A stretch of DNA of 64,000 nt, from NCBI RefSeq assembly GCF_000226315.1, contig NC_016026.1, forward strand, positions 2,046,001 to 2,110,000, given 5' to 3'. Positions within the stretch are counted from its first letter, which is position 1. Each line of letters opens with the position of its first letter. The translations under genes and the position numbers were made by a program. Source of the DNA: Micavibrio aeruginosavorus ARL-13 (GTDB taxonomy: Bacteria > Pseudomonadota > Alphaproteobacteria > Micavibrionales > Micavibrionaceae). The notes below the pieces were generated by a model, which was given only the letters and a program-made list of their open reading frames with translations, was not told the DNA's origin and did no database searches. This document shows, piece by piece, positions 18,398 through 28,028 of this stretch.

Positions 18398-20269
18398 TTA
18401 CGCCTTTTCATTTTTTGTTTTTGCAATCACGTAATCGACGATCATGCGCACACAATGGTCGATATCGTGGGCTTGCGTATCCACGATCATGTCCGGGTTT
18501 TCCGGTTCTTCGTAGGGGGAGTCGATGCCGGTAAAATCGGCAATCTGCCCAATGCGGGCCTTTTTATACAAACCTTTGGGATCGCGCAATTCGCATGTTG
18601 CCAAATCGGCACGGACGTAAATTTCATGAAAAACCCCCGCCGGAACAAACCCGCGCGCCCGGTCACGATCGGCACGGAAGGGAGAGATAAACGCGCTTAA
18701 AACCACCAACCCCGCATCGGCCATCAACCCGGCCACGGCGGCGACACGGCGGTTATTTTCACTGCGATCCACGGGGCTGAACCCCAGATCGGCGGTCAGA
18801 CCGCTGCGCACATTGTCGCCATCCAGAACATAGGTTGCAAAGCCACGATCGAACAACGCCCGCTCCACCCGCATGGCCAGCGTCGATTTTCCCGCGCCCG
18901 AAAGGCCCGTCAGCCAGAACACTGCGCCGCGATGCCCCATGCGGGCCGTCCGCTCCGCCGCACCCACAAGCCCATGCACCGCATGCAAATTCGCCGCCCC
19001 ACCAGACGGACGCGCCCGTTGATCCAGATAACCGGACAGATCAATTCCGCCCCCGGCCACCAGATCGGGCCCATCATACAGGCACAGACGTGACAGGATC
19101 GCCCCGTCATGCCCGGAATCCAGAACCATCATGCCCTGCGCGCGCAAGGTCATATCCACCACCGCATGACGCGGGGCGGATGGAGCATGATAATGCGGGG
19201 TTAAATCATCGGCGGTGACCACGCGCTCAATCGCCTGCACACTGGTCACCAATTCGCGCGTGCCGACACGCACGGTATAGACATCACCGGGCCGTACATC
19301 CGCATCACCCAGCCACACCAGGCGCGCCCGAAAAACATTGCTGAGAAACGGGGCGTGGTCCAGATGGCTGATCACATGCCCACGCTCGACGAACACACGG
19401 TCGGACAAAACCAACCCAACGACATCCCCAGCATGGGCCGCGATGCGCTCTTCATCTTCCGGCCAGACCACAATCTTCTCAATCGCGGTTGTTTCGTTGA
19501 GAGGCGAGAGCAAAACGCGATCACCAGCCCGCACAACGCCGCAATCAACCCGCCCGACAATCACACGCTGGCCATCACGACGGTCAATATCCTGAACGAT
19601 AAAGCGCAAGGGGCCATCATGCCGCGCGGGCGGAACCGTCAAATGTCCCAGCGCCTCCACAATCGTGGGACCGTCATACCACCCCATCTCGTCGCCACGA
19701 GAGTACAACATCACCCCATGACGCGCGGCCACCGGAACAATAACTTGCACCGCCAGATCCAGCCCCGCCAGAAGGTCACGCATATCCGCCGCAATCCGGT
19801 CAAACACAGCGGACGCATAATCAACCGCGTCCATTTTATTGACCGCGACGATCACATGGCGCACGCCCATCAGCTGGATCAGCAATGCATGGCGGCGCGT
19901 TTGGTCGCACACCCCTTCGGCCGCATCCACAACCAGAATGGCCGCATCGGCATCGCTGGCCCCGGTCACCATATTGCGCAGGAATTCGCGGTGCCCCGGC
20001 GCATCAATTAAAATGTACGATTGGCCATTCGCCTTGAGAATCCGGCGCGTAATATCGATGGTCACTGCCTGATCCCGTTCCGCCTGAAACGCATCCAGCA
20101 GATAGGCCCATTCAAAATCATCATTCGCGCGCACCGTTGATGCCGCCCGGGCCGCATCAACCGCCCCATCGGGCAAACACCCGCAATCATGCAACAGGCG
20201 CGCCAGCAACGTGGATTTACCATGATCCACATGCCCAACCATAACGATGCGCAAAGGGGCATGGGTCAC
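18398..20269 (-). CDS. cysNC: Bifunctional sulfate adenylyltransferase GTPase subunit / APS kinase
   Basis: This 623-residue fusion starts with an EF-Tu-like GTPase domain: [15 protein letters not shown] (P-loop), [12 protein letters not shown] and NKMD. Beta-barrel domains follow, then a C-terminal APS kinase from about residue 440 with [21 protein letters not shown] and RSENNRRVA. With CysD it makes APS from sulfate and ATP, driven by GTP hydrolysis, and then phosphorylates APS to PAPS. The cysD stop overlaps its start by four bases. The fused NC form is common in alphaproteobacteria. Confidence 0.94.
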   Translation of the reverse strand: MTHAPLRIVMVGHVDHGKSTLLARLLHDCGCLPDGAVDAARAASTVRANDDFEWAYLLDAFQAERDQAVTIDITRRILKANGQSYILIDAPGHREFLRNMVTGASDADAAILVVDAAEGVCDQTRRHALLIQLMGVRHVIVAVNKMDAVDYASAVFDRIAADMRDLLAGLDLAVQVIVPVAARHGVMLYSRGDEMGWYDGPTIVEALGHLTVPPARHDGPLRFIVQDIDRRDGQRVIVGRVDCGVVRAGDRVLLSPLNETTAIEKIVVWPEDEERIAAHAGDVVGLVLSDRVFVERGHVISHLDHAPFLSNVFRARLVWLGDADVRPGDVYTVRVGTRELVTSVQAIERVVTADDLTPHYHAPSAPRHAVVDMTLRAQGMMVLDSGHDGAILSRLCLYDGPDLVAGGGIDLSGYLDQRARPSGGAANLHAVHGLVGAAERTARMGHRGAVFWLTGLSGAGKSTLAMRVERALFDRGFATYVLDGDNVRSGLTADLGFSPVDRSENNRRVAAVAGLMADAGLVVLSAFISPFRADRDRARGFVPAGVFHEIYVRADLATCELRDPKGLYKKARIGQIADFTGIDSPYEEPENPDMIVDTQAHDIDHCVRMIVDYVIAKTKNEKA

Positions 20270-21066
20270 ATGTACCCCCGCGTACGCAGAAGCTCGAAAG
20301 AATTTTCCGTTTCACTATCCATCGACCGGCCGGCGCGTTCCGATGTGCGGATTTGATCCAGTTCGCGGATAATATCATCAATGCTGGCGGCATCGCTGCG
20401 CACCGGATGGGTAATGTTTTTTTCACCCAATGACCGATAACGCATTCCATCCCGCGCCAGATAAAGCGGCACAAACGGGATATTTTCCCGTTGCGTATAA
20501 CGCCATATATCGGCCTCGGTCCAGTTCAGTAAGGGATGAATCCGCACATGGCCACCATCGGGGACCACGGGACGGTAACACTCCCACAATTCCGGCGGCT
20601 GTTCGCGCACATCCCATGCACCGAAGGAATCGCGCGGGGAAAAAACCCGTTCCTTGGCCCGTAACGCCTGTTCATCCCGGCGGATGCCGACAATGACGCC
20701 GCGCAATTGTTCCTGTGCGATAAAATTTTTTAAACCCACGCTCTTGCGCTGCGCCGCGCGGGTCGCGGGGGGAAGGCTTGCATCCATTTCGGATTCCGGC
20801 GGGCACGGCACAGTGATATAGGGCAAATTCCAATCGCGCACCAAACGGTCACGGAATTCATAAACCTCGGCCAGCTCCTGCCCGGTGTCCAGCAACGCAA
20901 GCGGAAACGGCACCCGCCCGAAAAATGCTTTGCGCACCATCCACAGCAAGGCCGTTGAATCCTTGCCCATCGACCAGAGCATGCACAGCGGCCCCACCTG
21001 CGCCACCGCTTCGCGCAGAATGTACAACGTTTGGTTTTCAAGCTGGGTTAAATGGTCCTGCTCCAT
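20266..21066 (-). CDS. cysD: Sulfate adenylyltransferase subunit 2
   Basis: This PAPS-reductase/ATP-pyrophosphatase-fold enzyme of 266 residues has the PP-loop motif [14 protein letters not shown] and conserved segments [18 protein letters not shown] and [13 protein letters not shown]. It catalyses adenylation of sulfate together with CysN. It is slightly shorter than the enterobacterial enzyme (about 300), mostly at the termini. It is the first gene of the cysD-cysNC-cysQ operon. Confidence 0.94.
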   Translation of the reverse strand: MEQDHLTQLENQTLYILREAVAQVGPLCMLWSMGKDSTALLWMVRKAFFGRVPFPLALLDTGQELAEVYEFRDRLVRDWNLPYITVPCPPESEMDASLPPATRAAQRKSVGLKNFIAQEQLRGVIVGIRRDEQALRAKERVFSPRDSFGAWDVREQPPELWECYRPVVPDGGHVRIHPLLNWTEADIWRYTQRENIPFVPLYLARDGMRYRSLGEKNITHPVRSDAASIDDIIRELDQIRTSERAGRSMDSETENSFELLRTRGYM

Positions 21067-21220
21067 AGGACCAAAACCTTAACCGATTTGCCCCACCCGG
21101 AACAGGGCGGGGAACGGGACACGCTGTATTGCTGCATTGCATTGGATCGATTTAATGATTAATCTTTCGCCACAGATTGCACCTGTCCCGGGACATTTTT
21201 CCTTGCTTGAGACCGTGTAA

Positions 21221-21240
21221 TCTGGAACAGTATTTCCAGA
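21221..21240. promoter_or_regulatory. Dyad in the cysD / CysQ-like divergent promoter region
   Basis: TCTGGAA-N6-TTCCAGA forms a perfect 7-bp inverted repeat, 49 bases upstream of the plus-strand phosphatase gene and 154 bases upstream of cysD. It may be an operator for a sulfur regulator, but no known consensus is matched with confidence. Confidence 0.35.
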
Positions 21241-21289
21241 ATATTGAAATCTCCTTGCGCAACCTCGAAACCAAGATGGCCCGCAACTG

Positions 21290-22153
21290 ATGGATAAAGC
21301 CGCCGCCGCACAATTGCTCCCCCCTGTCGGCCTGATCGCCCAGCACGCCGGGGCGATCATCATGCATTATTATGCGAATATGGATGAAGCGGCGCTGAAA
21401 CTGGAGATGAAGGACGACAATTCCCCGGTCACCGCCGCCGACAAGGCCGCCAGCGACTATATCGTCCAGGCGCTGACCGAGCTGACCCCGACGATTCCGG
21501 TCGTATCCGAAGAAAACGACACCGACCCCAGCACCGCCAGCGGGGCCCCCTACTGGGTCGTTGACCCGCTGGATGGGACCAAGGAATTTCTGGCCCGCAC
21601 GGGCGGTTTCTGCGTCAAGATTGCCCTGATCACGGAGGGACGCCCGGTCATTGGTGTGGTCTACAGCCCGGTGCAGGACGTCCTCTATATGGGAGCCGCC
21701 GGTCTGCCCGCAATGCGCCAGATCGGGTCAGGCGCGGTCCACACGATCCAGACCCGCCCCGCCACCCCCGCAGAAGAAGCCGGAACCCTGCGCGTCCTGT
21801 TCAACCAGACCCATGCCGACCCGGCCCTGTATGACGCCACCCGGGAACGGCTGGCCGACATCCTGCGCCTGCCGGAAACCCCGGCAATCCGCCCCGGACT
21901 GCCCCGTAATCTGCAGGTGGCACAGGGCACAGCCGATCTGCATGTTGGCACGGGCCGGGACGAAACACTGGAAAAAGGGGGCGGATATCAATGGGATATT
22001 GCCGCAGATCTGGTGATTTTACAGGCCGCAGGCGGAAATATGCAGCGGCTCAAAGACGGGGGCGATGTTGTATTCGCCGCCCCGCGGGACCGCCTGCCCT
22101 CCTATATCGCCTATGGTGACGCGGCCCTGCGCTACCGCCTGACCTTCGACTGA
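21290..22153 (+). CDS. CysQ-like 3'(2'),5'-bisphosphate nucleotidase, second copy
   Basis: This 287-residue member of the inositol-monophosphatase superfamily has VVSEEN, YWVVDPLDGTKEFLARTGGF and GGYQWDIAADLVILQAAGG. The GTKEF wording is closer to classical CysQ than the GTKGF of the first copy. It probably hydrolyses PAP/PAPS or a similar phosphate ester. It is divergent from cysD with a 223-base gap. Two CysQ-like enzymes flanking one sulfate-activation operon suggest different substrates or regulation. Confidence 0.85.
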   Translation: MDKAAAAQLLPPVGLIAQHAGAIIMHYYANMDEAALKLEMKDDNSPVTAADKAASDYIVQALTELTPTIPVVSEENDTDPSTASGAPYWVVDPLDGTKEFLARTGGFCVKIALITEGRPVIGVVYSPVQDVLYMGAAGLPAMRQIGSGAVHTIQTRPATPAEEAGTLRVLFNQTHADPALYDATRERLADILRLPETPAIRPGLPRNLQVAQGTADLHVGTGRDETLEKGGGYQWDIAADLVILQAAGGNMQRLKDGGDVVFAAPRDRLPSYIAYGDAALRYRLTFD

Positions 22154-22299
22154 CCCCCACAGATATCCACCGGCCCTTGCGGATAAAACGGCCCTCCCCC
22201 CCCCTTTTGGATTGATCCACAGGGGCGCATTTGCTTAAGTGAAGCCATTCCAGATTAAAAATTGCACCACTTAATTAAGACACGCGAAAGGTCATTCCC

Positions 22300-23085
22300 A
22301 TGGTCGACAAGAACACCGCCCCGAAGGACGACGGCACAGTCCGACCGATGCCGCTGTTTTACACCAATCCGGCCCCGCTGGATTCCAAACGCCACGCGAA
22401 CCTGGCGCTGAAAAAGAATTTTGGTTTTGATTATGCGTCCGACGTGAACGCCGTTCCGGTCAACATGATCGAGATGCCGCAGGTGTGCCACTTCTACCCG
22501 ATCGCCTTCAGCCCGGATGAAAACGCAACCCCGGTTGCGATCATGGGTCTGCGCGACAATGAAAACCTGTTCGTGAACAACAAGGGCACATGGGAAGAAG
22601 GCGCATACATCCCGGCATACATCCGCCGTTACCCGTTCATCTTCTCGGAACTGCCGGGCAGCGACCAGCTGACCCTGTGCGTTGACATCAACGACAAAGT
22701 CACCGAAGAAAACGGCGAACAGAAATTTTTCGACACCGATGGCAAGCCGAGCGCACTGGCCCAGAACGCTTTGGAATTCTGCAAATCCTATCACGCCGCA
22801 GCCCAGCAAACGCTGGAGTTCTCGCGCTATCTGGCCGCCAGCGGATTGCTGGTCGACCGCAAGGCCGAAATCGTTGTGGCCGGAAACCGCCGCATCAACT
22901 TCGCCGGCTTCCGCATTTTGGACGAACAGAAACTGACCCAGATGGATGACAAGGACTTTCTGGAATGGCGCAAGCGCGGCTGGCTGCCGTTCCTGTATGC
23001 CCATTTGTTCTCGGGCAGTCAGTGGCAACGCCTGACCCGCTTGCTGAATGAAAAGCTGGAAAAAGAAGACAGCAAGAAAAAATAA
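22300..23085 (+). CDS. SapC family protein
   Basis: This 261-residue protein matches the SapC-like family of alphaproteobacteria and Campylobacter relatives: FYTNPAPLDSKRHANLALK, VNMIEMPQVCHFYPIAFS, YIPAYIRRYPFIF and CVDINDK. It has no signal peptide or clear membrane helices. In Campylobacter the name comes from the S-layer paracrystalline protein locus; the molecular function is unknown. AAAGG lies 10 bases before ATG 22300. It is followed at 45 bases by a helix-turn-helix/coiled-coil gene on the same strand, probably the same transcript. Confidence 0.88.
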   Translation: MVDKNTAPKDDGTVRPMPLFYTNPAPLDSKRHANLALKKNFGFDYASDVNAVPVNMIEMPQVCHFYPIAFSPDENATPVAIMGLRDNENLFVNNKGTWEEGAYIPAYIRRYPFIFSELPGSDQLTLCVDINDKVTEENGEQKFFDTDGKPSALAQNALEFCKSYHAAAQQTLEFSRYLAASGLLVDRKAEIVVAGNRRINFAGFRILDEQKLTQMDDKDFLEWRKRGWLPFLYAHLFSGSQWQRLTRLLNEKLEKEDSKKK

Positions 23086-23130
23086 CCAAACGCATTTTAA
23101 AAATCCGACCACAGAGGGGGAGATGTCACC

Positions 23131-23760
23131 ATGGCAAAAGTAGGCGCACAACGAGCCGCAGAATTAACCGGCCGATCCAAATCCACGATCCAGCGGGCGA
23201 TGGGCACCGGCAAATTGTCGTTCGAAGTGGACGCCAATGGCCGCCGTACCGTTGACGTATCCGAACTGGATCGCGTGTTCGGCCTGTTGCCACAAGGCAG
23301 CGGCCACGCCGCCCTGCAAAACAACGCCAGCGCCGAGGCCGAGCTGAAACGCGCCGCCGACATGCTGGAGATTGAACGTCTGAAAATGCGCGTGAAAATG
23401 CTGGAAGAGCAAGTCGACTCGCTGAAAGATCAGCTGGAAGACAACAAAGCCCAGCGCGACCAGTGGCAGAAACAAGCCCAGCAAGTCCTGCTGACCAGCC
23501 AGTACAGCCAGAAACAAGCCGAAGAGCTGAAGGCCGAATTGGTTGAACAGCAACGCCGCGTGAAAATGCGCCGCATGCAGGAACTGGAAAAGGCTGGGAA
23601 ACTGCACAAACCCGCCAACCCGGCCGCCAACACGGTCCGGGGCACAGCCCAGAACGCCGACCAGGCCGCCACCGATTCCGGAAAGGCCGCCGCGGCCCAG
23701 ATCCAGGGATTGTGGCAAAAAATCCGCGGGGAAAAAACGGGCGACAAAACCGCCGCATAA
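23131..23760 (+). CDS. Helix-turn-helix plus long coiled-coil protein
   Basis: This 209-residue protein starts with a MerR/excisionase-like helix-turn-helix (AAELTGRSKSTIQRAMGTGK, then LSFEVDANGRRTVDVSELDR). A long charged coiled coil follows from about residue 72 to 155 (MLEIERLKMRVKMLEEQVDS), then an Ala-rich tail. This layout is typical of small DNA-binding proteins named entry-exclusion-like or KfrA-like on plasmids. Here it sits on the chromosome behind the SapC-family gene. A strong GGGGGAG ribosome site precedes it and a terminator follows. The target DNA is unknown. Confidence 0.72.
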   Translation: MAKVGAQRAAELTGRSKSTIQRAMGTGKLSFEVDANGRRTVDVSELDRVFGLLPQGSGHAALQNNASAEAELKRAADMLEIERLKMRVKMLEEQVDSLKDQLEDNKAQRDQWQKQAQQVLLTSQYSQKQAEELKAELVEQQRRVKMRRMQELEKAGKLHKPANPAANTVRGTAQNADQAATDSGKAAAAQIQGLWQKIRGEKTGDKTAA

Positions 23761-23784
23761 ACCCGCAAGATTTGACGTGATACG

Positions 23785-23815
23785 AAAAAGCCGGGCCTCA
23801 CAGCCCGGCTTTTTT
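23785..23815 (+). terminator. Rho-independent terminator
   Basis: AAAAAGCCGGGC / GCCCGGCTTTTT stem with loop CTCACA, 24 bases after the coiled-coil gene. Confidence 0.88.
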
Positions 23816-23899
23816 ACATCTCAATTTTTACGCCCTTTTTTCCAGTTCCGATGCGGATGGGTTATTTTTCTATTTACCCGGTGATGGTATGATAACCCC

Positions 23900-24619
23900 A
23901 TGAAACATTTGCTTTTGACCCTGTTTTTGGCCCTGTCTTTGTCCGCGCCGGCTCTGGCGCAGGATACGTTGTCCGCCCCGCCGCCCGGGGCCGATGCCGC
24001 GTCTGAACGGCTGGGCATCCCCAGCGCCCCGCAACATGTGACCGAAGGCCGGATTGCCGCCGACGATGCCGCGGGCAAATCCCCTGTAGCGGCGGACCCA
24101 ACCGCCACACCAAAAACAAACGCCCAACCCGCACCGGGCACGGGACTGACCATTCTGGCCCCGAAAGTTCCCGGCCCGCGCAGCGTCGCCGACATTCCAC
24201 CGGAAGAATTGCCCAAGGAATTGCTGGATGAAATGGTCAGCGTCGAGAAGGAATGTAGTGACAACACGTATTTTTCCGCATTCCAGGATTGCCGTTGCAT
24301 CGCCGTAAAATATCTGGATGAACGCATCAAGCGCGGCCCCTATGCCGTGCGGAACATCATCATGAATGATGTCAACACCATGTGCCCGAACACGCCGGGC
24401 GTGGCCGGATATGTTTACAAAAGCTGCACGGAGTATATGAGCTGGGCCCGCCCGGATTACGAAGATTTCTGCCGTTGCACCGCGAACAAGGTGGCCGAGC
24501 GTTACACACGAAACCCCCGCATGAATAATGATTATATTGGCGGGCTGCGTAAAAACGCCATGCTGGAATGTGGCATGCCGGGTTACGGCGCGACCAACGA
24601 TCCGGATGTGCAATATTAA
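23900..24619 (+). CDS. Secreted cysteine-rich protein, unknown family
   Basis: This 239-residue exported protein has a clear signal peptide (MKHLLLTLFLALSLSAPALA, cleavage before QDT). A disordered Ala/Pro-rich region follows to about residue 95, then a compact cysteine-rich domain. That domain holds two similar CRC triplets (FQDCRCIAVKYLDERI and YEDFCRCTANKVAERY), which look like an internal duplication. Each is followed by NPRM- or RGPY-type helices and later cysteines (MCPNTPG, ECGMPG). The even number of cysteines suggests disulfides in the periplasm. I do not recognise the family. It is a single gene between two terminators. Confidence 0.78.
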   Translation: MKHLLLTLFLALSLSAPALAQDTLSAPPPGADAASERLGIPSAPQHVTEGRIAADDAAGKSPVAADPTATPKTNAQPAPGTGLTILAPKVPGPRSVADIPPEELPKELLDEMVSVEKECSDNTYFSAFQDCRCIAVKYLDERIKRGPYAVRNIIMNDVNTMCPNTPGVAGYVYKSCTEYMSWARPDYEDFCRCTANKVAERYTRNPRMNNDYIGGLRKNAMLECGMPGYGATNDPDVQY

Positions 24620-24631
24620 GGCATCATAGAC

Positions 24632-24662
24632 AAAAAGCCCCGGCACAGACCGGGGCTTTTTT
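24632..24662. terminator. Bidirectional terminator
   Basis: AAAAAGCCCCGG / CCGGGGCTTTTT stem with loop CACAGA, between convergent genes ending at 24619 and 24680. Confidence 0.88.
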
Positions 24663-24679
24663 GAATCTGAGCCGCACCG

Positions 24680-26437
24680 TTACAGGCGCGCAATATCAAA
24701 CCCGGTCACAACATCCGCACCGTGCGACACGACTTTCAACGCCGCATCCGCTTCGGGCAGGATGTGCGTGAAATAGAATGTCGCCATATCCATCTGCGTA
24801 GCCCGGAACGCGGCATCCACCGTATCATTTTGCGCCGCAAGCGCGCGGCGCGCCATCATCGCCGCACCCGATACGGTGCCAAAGGCATGCAGGAACGGGG
24901 CATCAATCGCCCCGACGCGGTCCGGGTCATTGGCCCCGGATTGCACCAAGGCCGTGGTCGCCGTACGCAACGCGACAACATTTGATTTCAAGGCCGCGCC
25001 CAGATCCTTCAGGCCATTTTGGTTGGCGGCATCCAATCGGGTGCACACACCGTCCATATCGTCCATCCACGCCTGGGCCGCCGCGCCACCATCGCGCAAA
25101 ATTTTGCGGAAGGCCAGATCGGCCGCCTGGATCCCATTGGTGCCCTCATAAATCGGCAGGATGCGCGCATCGCGGTAATATTGCGCGGCACCCGTTTCTT
25201 CGATGAACCCCATGCCACCGTGAATTTGCACGCCGATGGACGTAACACGCACCGCCATATCGGTGCACCAGCTTTTGACAATCGGGGTCAGGAAATCCAC
25301 GCGCGCCTGTGCAGCCTTGTCCCCCGCGTGGGCCAGATCCAACGCGCGCGCCGCTTCATACGCCATGGCGCGGCCCGCTTCCACTTGGGCCTTCATCGAC
25401 AAAATCATACGCACGACATCCGGGTGATGAATGATCGCAACGCGATCCCCTGCACCCGATAATGCGCGGCCCTGCACCCGGCCCTTGGCGTAATCAATTG
25501 CGGCCTGGGTCGCGCGATCGGCCACGGCCACGCCCTGTAACCCGACGCACAGGCGGGCATTGTTCATCATGGTGAACATGTATTTCAGACCTTCATTTTC
25601 CGCACCGACCAGATAGCCGACGGCCCCGCCCGCATCACCATATTGCATGGTGCAGGTGGGGGATGCATGAATGCCCAATTTGTGTTCAATGCCGACGCAT
25701 TTCACATCATTGCGTGCGCCGGGATTGCCGTTTTCATCCAGAATGAATTTCGGCACAATAAACAGGGAAATGCCCTTCACCCCCTCCGGCGCATCGGGTG
25801 TGCGGGCCAGAACCAGATGGATAATATTATCCGCCCAATCATGTTCGCCGTAGGTAATGAAAATCTTCTGCCCCGTAATTTTATAGCTGCCATCCGCCTG
25901 TTTCACCGCACGCGTCGTAATCGCGGACAGATCCGATCCGGCTTGCGGTTCGGTCAGGTTCATGGTGCCGGTCCATTCACCGGAAATCAGTTTTTCAAGA
26001 TAGGCCGCTTTCAATTCATCGGACCCATGGCTGTGGATCGCCTCCACCGCGCCTTGGTTCAGCAACGGGCACAAGCCAAACGACATATTGGCGGCCTGCC
26101 ACATCTCCATCACCGGGAAGGCCACAACCCACGGCAAACCTTGCCCGCCAAAATCCGGATCGAACGGCACCGCATTCCATCCCCCTTCGGCATAGTGTTT
26201 ATACGCATCGCGGAAACCGGGCGGCGTGGTTAACACGCCATCTTTCAATACGTTACCAACCTGATCGCCCGTGTGATTGAGTGGCGCCAGAACATCGCGC
26301 GCCAGTTTTCCGGCCTCCCCCAGAATGGCATCAATCGTTTCCGCATCCAGATCGGCGGCCGCCGGAATCCCCCCCAGGCCAATCACATCGTTGAGGAGAA
26401 AGGCCATATCCTTTTGCGGGGGCGTGTAATCAGTCAT
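24680..26437 (-). CDS. Acyl-CoA dehydrogenase, large form with C-terminal extension
   Basis: This FAD enzyme of 585 residues has the long acyl-CoA dehydrogenase architecture: an N-terminal cap (TDYTPPQKDMAFLLNDVIGL), middle domain (MNLTEPQAGSDLSAI, KIFITYGEHD), FAD-binding C-terminal domain and an extra ACAD-C helical domain. The catalytic glutamate is in PIYEGTNGIQA. This subtype includes DmdC-like and AidB-neighbour enzymes and works on medium or branched acyl-CoAs; the exact substrate cannot be read. No other fatty-acid genes are adjacent. It is divergent from the lytic transglycosylase gene. Confidence 0.9.
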   Translation of the reverse strand: MTDYTPPQKDMAFLLNDVIGLGGIPAAADLDAETIDAILGEAGKLARDVLAPLNHTGDQVGNVLKDGVLTTPPGFRDAYKHYAEGGWNAVPFDPDFGGQGLPWVVAFPVMEMWQAANMSFGLCPLLNQGAVEAIHSHGSDELKAAYLEKLISGEWTGTMNLTEPQAGSDLSAITTRAVKQADGSYKITGQKIFITYGEHDWADNIIHLVLARTPDAPEGVKGISLFIVPKFILDENGNPGARNDVKCVGIEHKLGIHASPTCTMQYGDAGGAVGYLVGAENEGLKYMFTMMNNARLCVGLQGVAVADRATQAAIDYAKGRVQGRALSGAGDRVAIIHHPDVVRMILSMKAQVEAGRAMAYEAARALDLAHAGDKAAQARVDFLTPIVKSWCTDMAVRVTSIGVQIHGGMGFIEETGAAQYYRDARILPIYEGTNGIQAADLAFRKILRDGGAAAQAWMDDMDGVCTRLDAANQNGLKDLGAALKSNVVALRTATTALVQSGANDPDRVGAIDAPFLHAFGTVSGAAMMARRALAAQNDTVDAAFRATQMDMATFYFTHILPEADAALKVVSHGADVVTGFDIARL

Positions 26438-26532
26438 CTCGAAAAAATCCAGGTCAACGAAGGGGTTGGCATAAGACGCCCGAATCGGGCCCTTTCACTA
26501 TATATCGGGCGCGGCGCGATTCGGAACCCATC

Positions 26533-26547
26533 TGGCACGGTCCTTGC
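26533..26547 (+). promoter_or_regulatory. Sigma-54 (-24/-12) promoter
   Basis: TGGCACG-N3-CTTGC matches the sigma-54 consensus at every key base: GG at -24 and GC at -12 with correct spacing. The predicted transcription start is near 26558, 57 bases before the lytic transglycosylase ATG. Sigma-54 promoters need an enhancer-binding activator. In alphaproteobacteria flagellar and nitrogen genes are the usual clients. Confidence 0.78.
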
Positions 26548-26614
26548 GATGATCATTCCGAACGGGGTGAAATTTTGATCCACCCCACCCTTTTGGATGA
26601 TATGACAAAAAGCC

Positions 26615-27703
26615 ATGAATTTAAGCGGAAATGCCATATATAACAAAGATTTAGAAGCCCTGAGCCAGCGGGCCGGCGCGGACGTGACCGCCGCCATCCA
26701 CAAGGCCAGCACCGCCACCGGGGTTGATTTTGCCTATTTGATGGAAAAAGCTGCCGCCGAAAGCAGTTTCGATACCGACGCCCAGGCCAAGACCAGCTCC
26801 GCCCGCGGCCTGTACCAGTTTATTGAGCGCACTTGGCTTCAAATGGTGAAAGACCATGGCGCGCAATACGGGCTGGGTGATTACGCCGACAAAATTTCCG
26901 ATAATTACAAAGTCGCCGACAAAGCCGCCCGCAAAGAAATTCTGGCCCTGCGTGATGATCCGCAAATCGCCTCCTACATGGCGGCGGAATTCGCCGCCGA
27001 TAACAAGGCCTATATGCAACAAAATCTGGATAAGGGGTACGGCGATATCGGTGCGACCGAAATGTACTTCGCCCACTTCCTTGGCGCGGGGCAAGCCACC
27101 GCCTTTTTAAATGCGATGAAGGACAATCCGCTGCAAGCCGCCGCCGATTTGTTCCCGAAAGCCGCGAAAGCCAATTACAACGTTTTCTACAACGCAAAAA
27201 CCGGGCAAGCCAAATCGCTGGCGCAAGTGTACGCGTTCTTTGATAAAAAATTCGGCAGTGACGGCAGCATCGACACCGATGCCCTGCGCGCCAATCGTTT
27301 GGCACCCGGTGTGCCATCACGCAAACCGGATCAATTTAAAACGCTGGACGCCAATGGTGACGGGTTGCGCATTCAACCGCGCCCGCAATTTATCGCCACA
27401 CGGGATTTGGAATTTGGCGAAGACGATAACACAATGTCCGCCGCCGGATCGTTATGGACCAATGCACAATTGTCGATGGCGAAATCATCACTGTCGTTAT
27501 TGAGCGATGAAAAATCACGCGATGCTGTTCCAACCGGCGGATTGATCACCGATCCGATTACCGTGATGACGATGGCCCAATTAAGCGCACCGGGCGAAAC
27601 CGCCGCCAATGCCGCCACACATCAACGCAAGAAAGACGATGATGATGAAAGCCAGCAAAACCGCATCATGCGCCCGCGTTTAATGACATCGATCAGCGCG
27701 TAA
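26615..27703 (+). CDS. Lytic transglycosylase (SLT-fold) domain protein
   Basis: This 362-residue protein has a lysozyme-like lytic transglycosylase domain in residues 25-200. The catalytic glutamate is probably Glu49 (EKAAAESSFD) and the family motif GLYQFIERTW lies at 65-74. A further conserved aromatic stretch is TEMYFAHFLGAGQATAFL. No ordinary signal peptide is visible, so it may leave the cell by a flagellar or other secretion route, or use another signal. The C-terminal 130 residues are low-complexity with a charged KKDDDDES run. It sits behind a sigma-54 promoter and ahead of a terminator, so it is a single regulated gene. A role in making gaps in peptidoglycan for a flagellum or pilus is inferred. 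Confidence 0.8.
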   Translation: MNLSGNAIYNKDLEALSQRAGADVTAAIHKASTATGVDFAYLMEKAAAESSFDTDAQAKTSSARGLYQFIERTWLQMVKDHGAQYGLGDYADKISDNYKVADKAARKEILALRDDPQIASYMAAEFAADNKAYMQQNLDKGYGDIGATEMYFAHFLGAGQATAFLNAMKDNPLQAAADLFPKAAKANYNVFYNAKTGQAKSLAQVYAFFDKKFGSDGSIDTDALRANRLAPGVPSRKPDQFKTLDANGDGLRIQPRPQFIATRDLEFGEDDNTMSAAGSLWTNAQLSMAKSSLSLLSDEKSRDAVPTGGLITDPITVMTMAQLSAPGETAANAATHQRKKDDDDESQQNRIMRPRLMTSISA

Positions 27704-27733
27704 GCCCCAGTTTCCAACTCCAGACCCACCTTG

Positions 27734-27766
27734 ATCCCGGATGCGCAAGCATTCGGGATTTTTCTT
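27734..27766 (+). terminator. Rho-independent terminator
   Basis: ATCCCGGATG / CATTCGGGAT stem (one G-U pair) with a six-base loop followed by TTTTCTT, 31 bases after the lytic transglycosylase gene. The rest of the 27.7-28.0 kb intergenic region is AT-rich promoter DNA. Confidence 0.75.
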
Positions 27767-27858
27767 GGGCCGGATTTCTTGAGCAGGATTTTCTGGGCCC
27801 CAACACCCCACCCACAAATATTCAATTTCGGAATTTGAATGATTATTATCAACTATAA

Positions 27859-27887
27859 ATAAATACAGATACGAATACTGTATTTAT
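27859..27887. promoter_or_regulatory. Inverted repeat in AT-rich promoter tract
   Basis: Perfect 10-bp arms ATAAATACAG / CTGTATTTAT separated by nine bases, about 80 bases upstream of the -35 of the following small gene. It lies in a strikingly AT-rich 120-base stretch. It is a possible activator or nucleoid-protein site. Confidence 0.45.
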
Positions 27888-27966
27888 AGATTGAATATTA
27901 TTAGTTAACACCAAATACTGATTGTTAATTTGTATTTAATTTATAGTTTACTGTTTAATTTTATAC

Positions 27967-27995
27967 TTGAAATACGCGTTGCCTTTTGCTATAAA
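27967..27995 (+). promoter_or_regulatory. Strong sigma-70-type promoter
   Basis: TTGAAA (27967-27972) and TATAAA (27990-27995) with exactly 17 bases between. The predicted start is near 28002, 27 bases before the small-protein ATG. Confidence 0.75.
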
Positions 27996-28028
27996 ATAGA
28001 CATGGACAAACAAGTATAGGAGGTCCAA

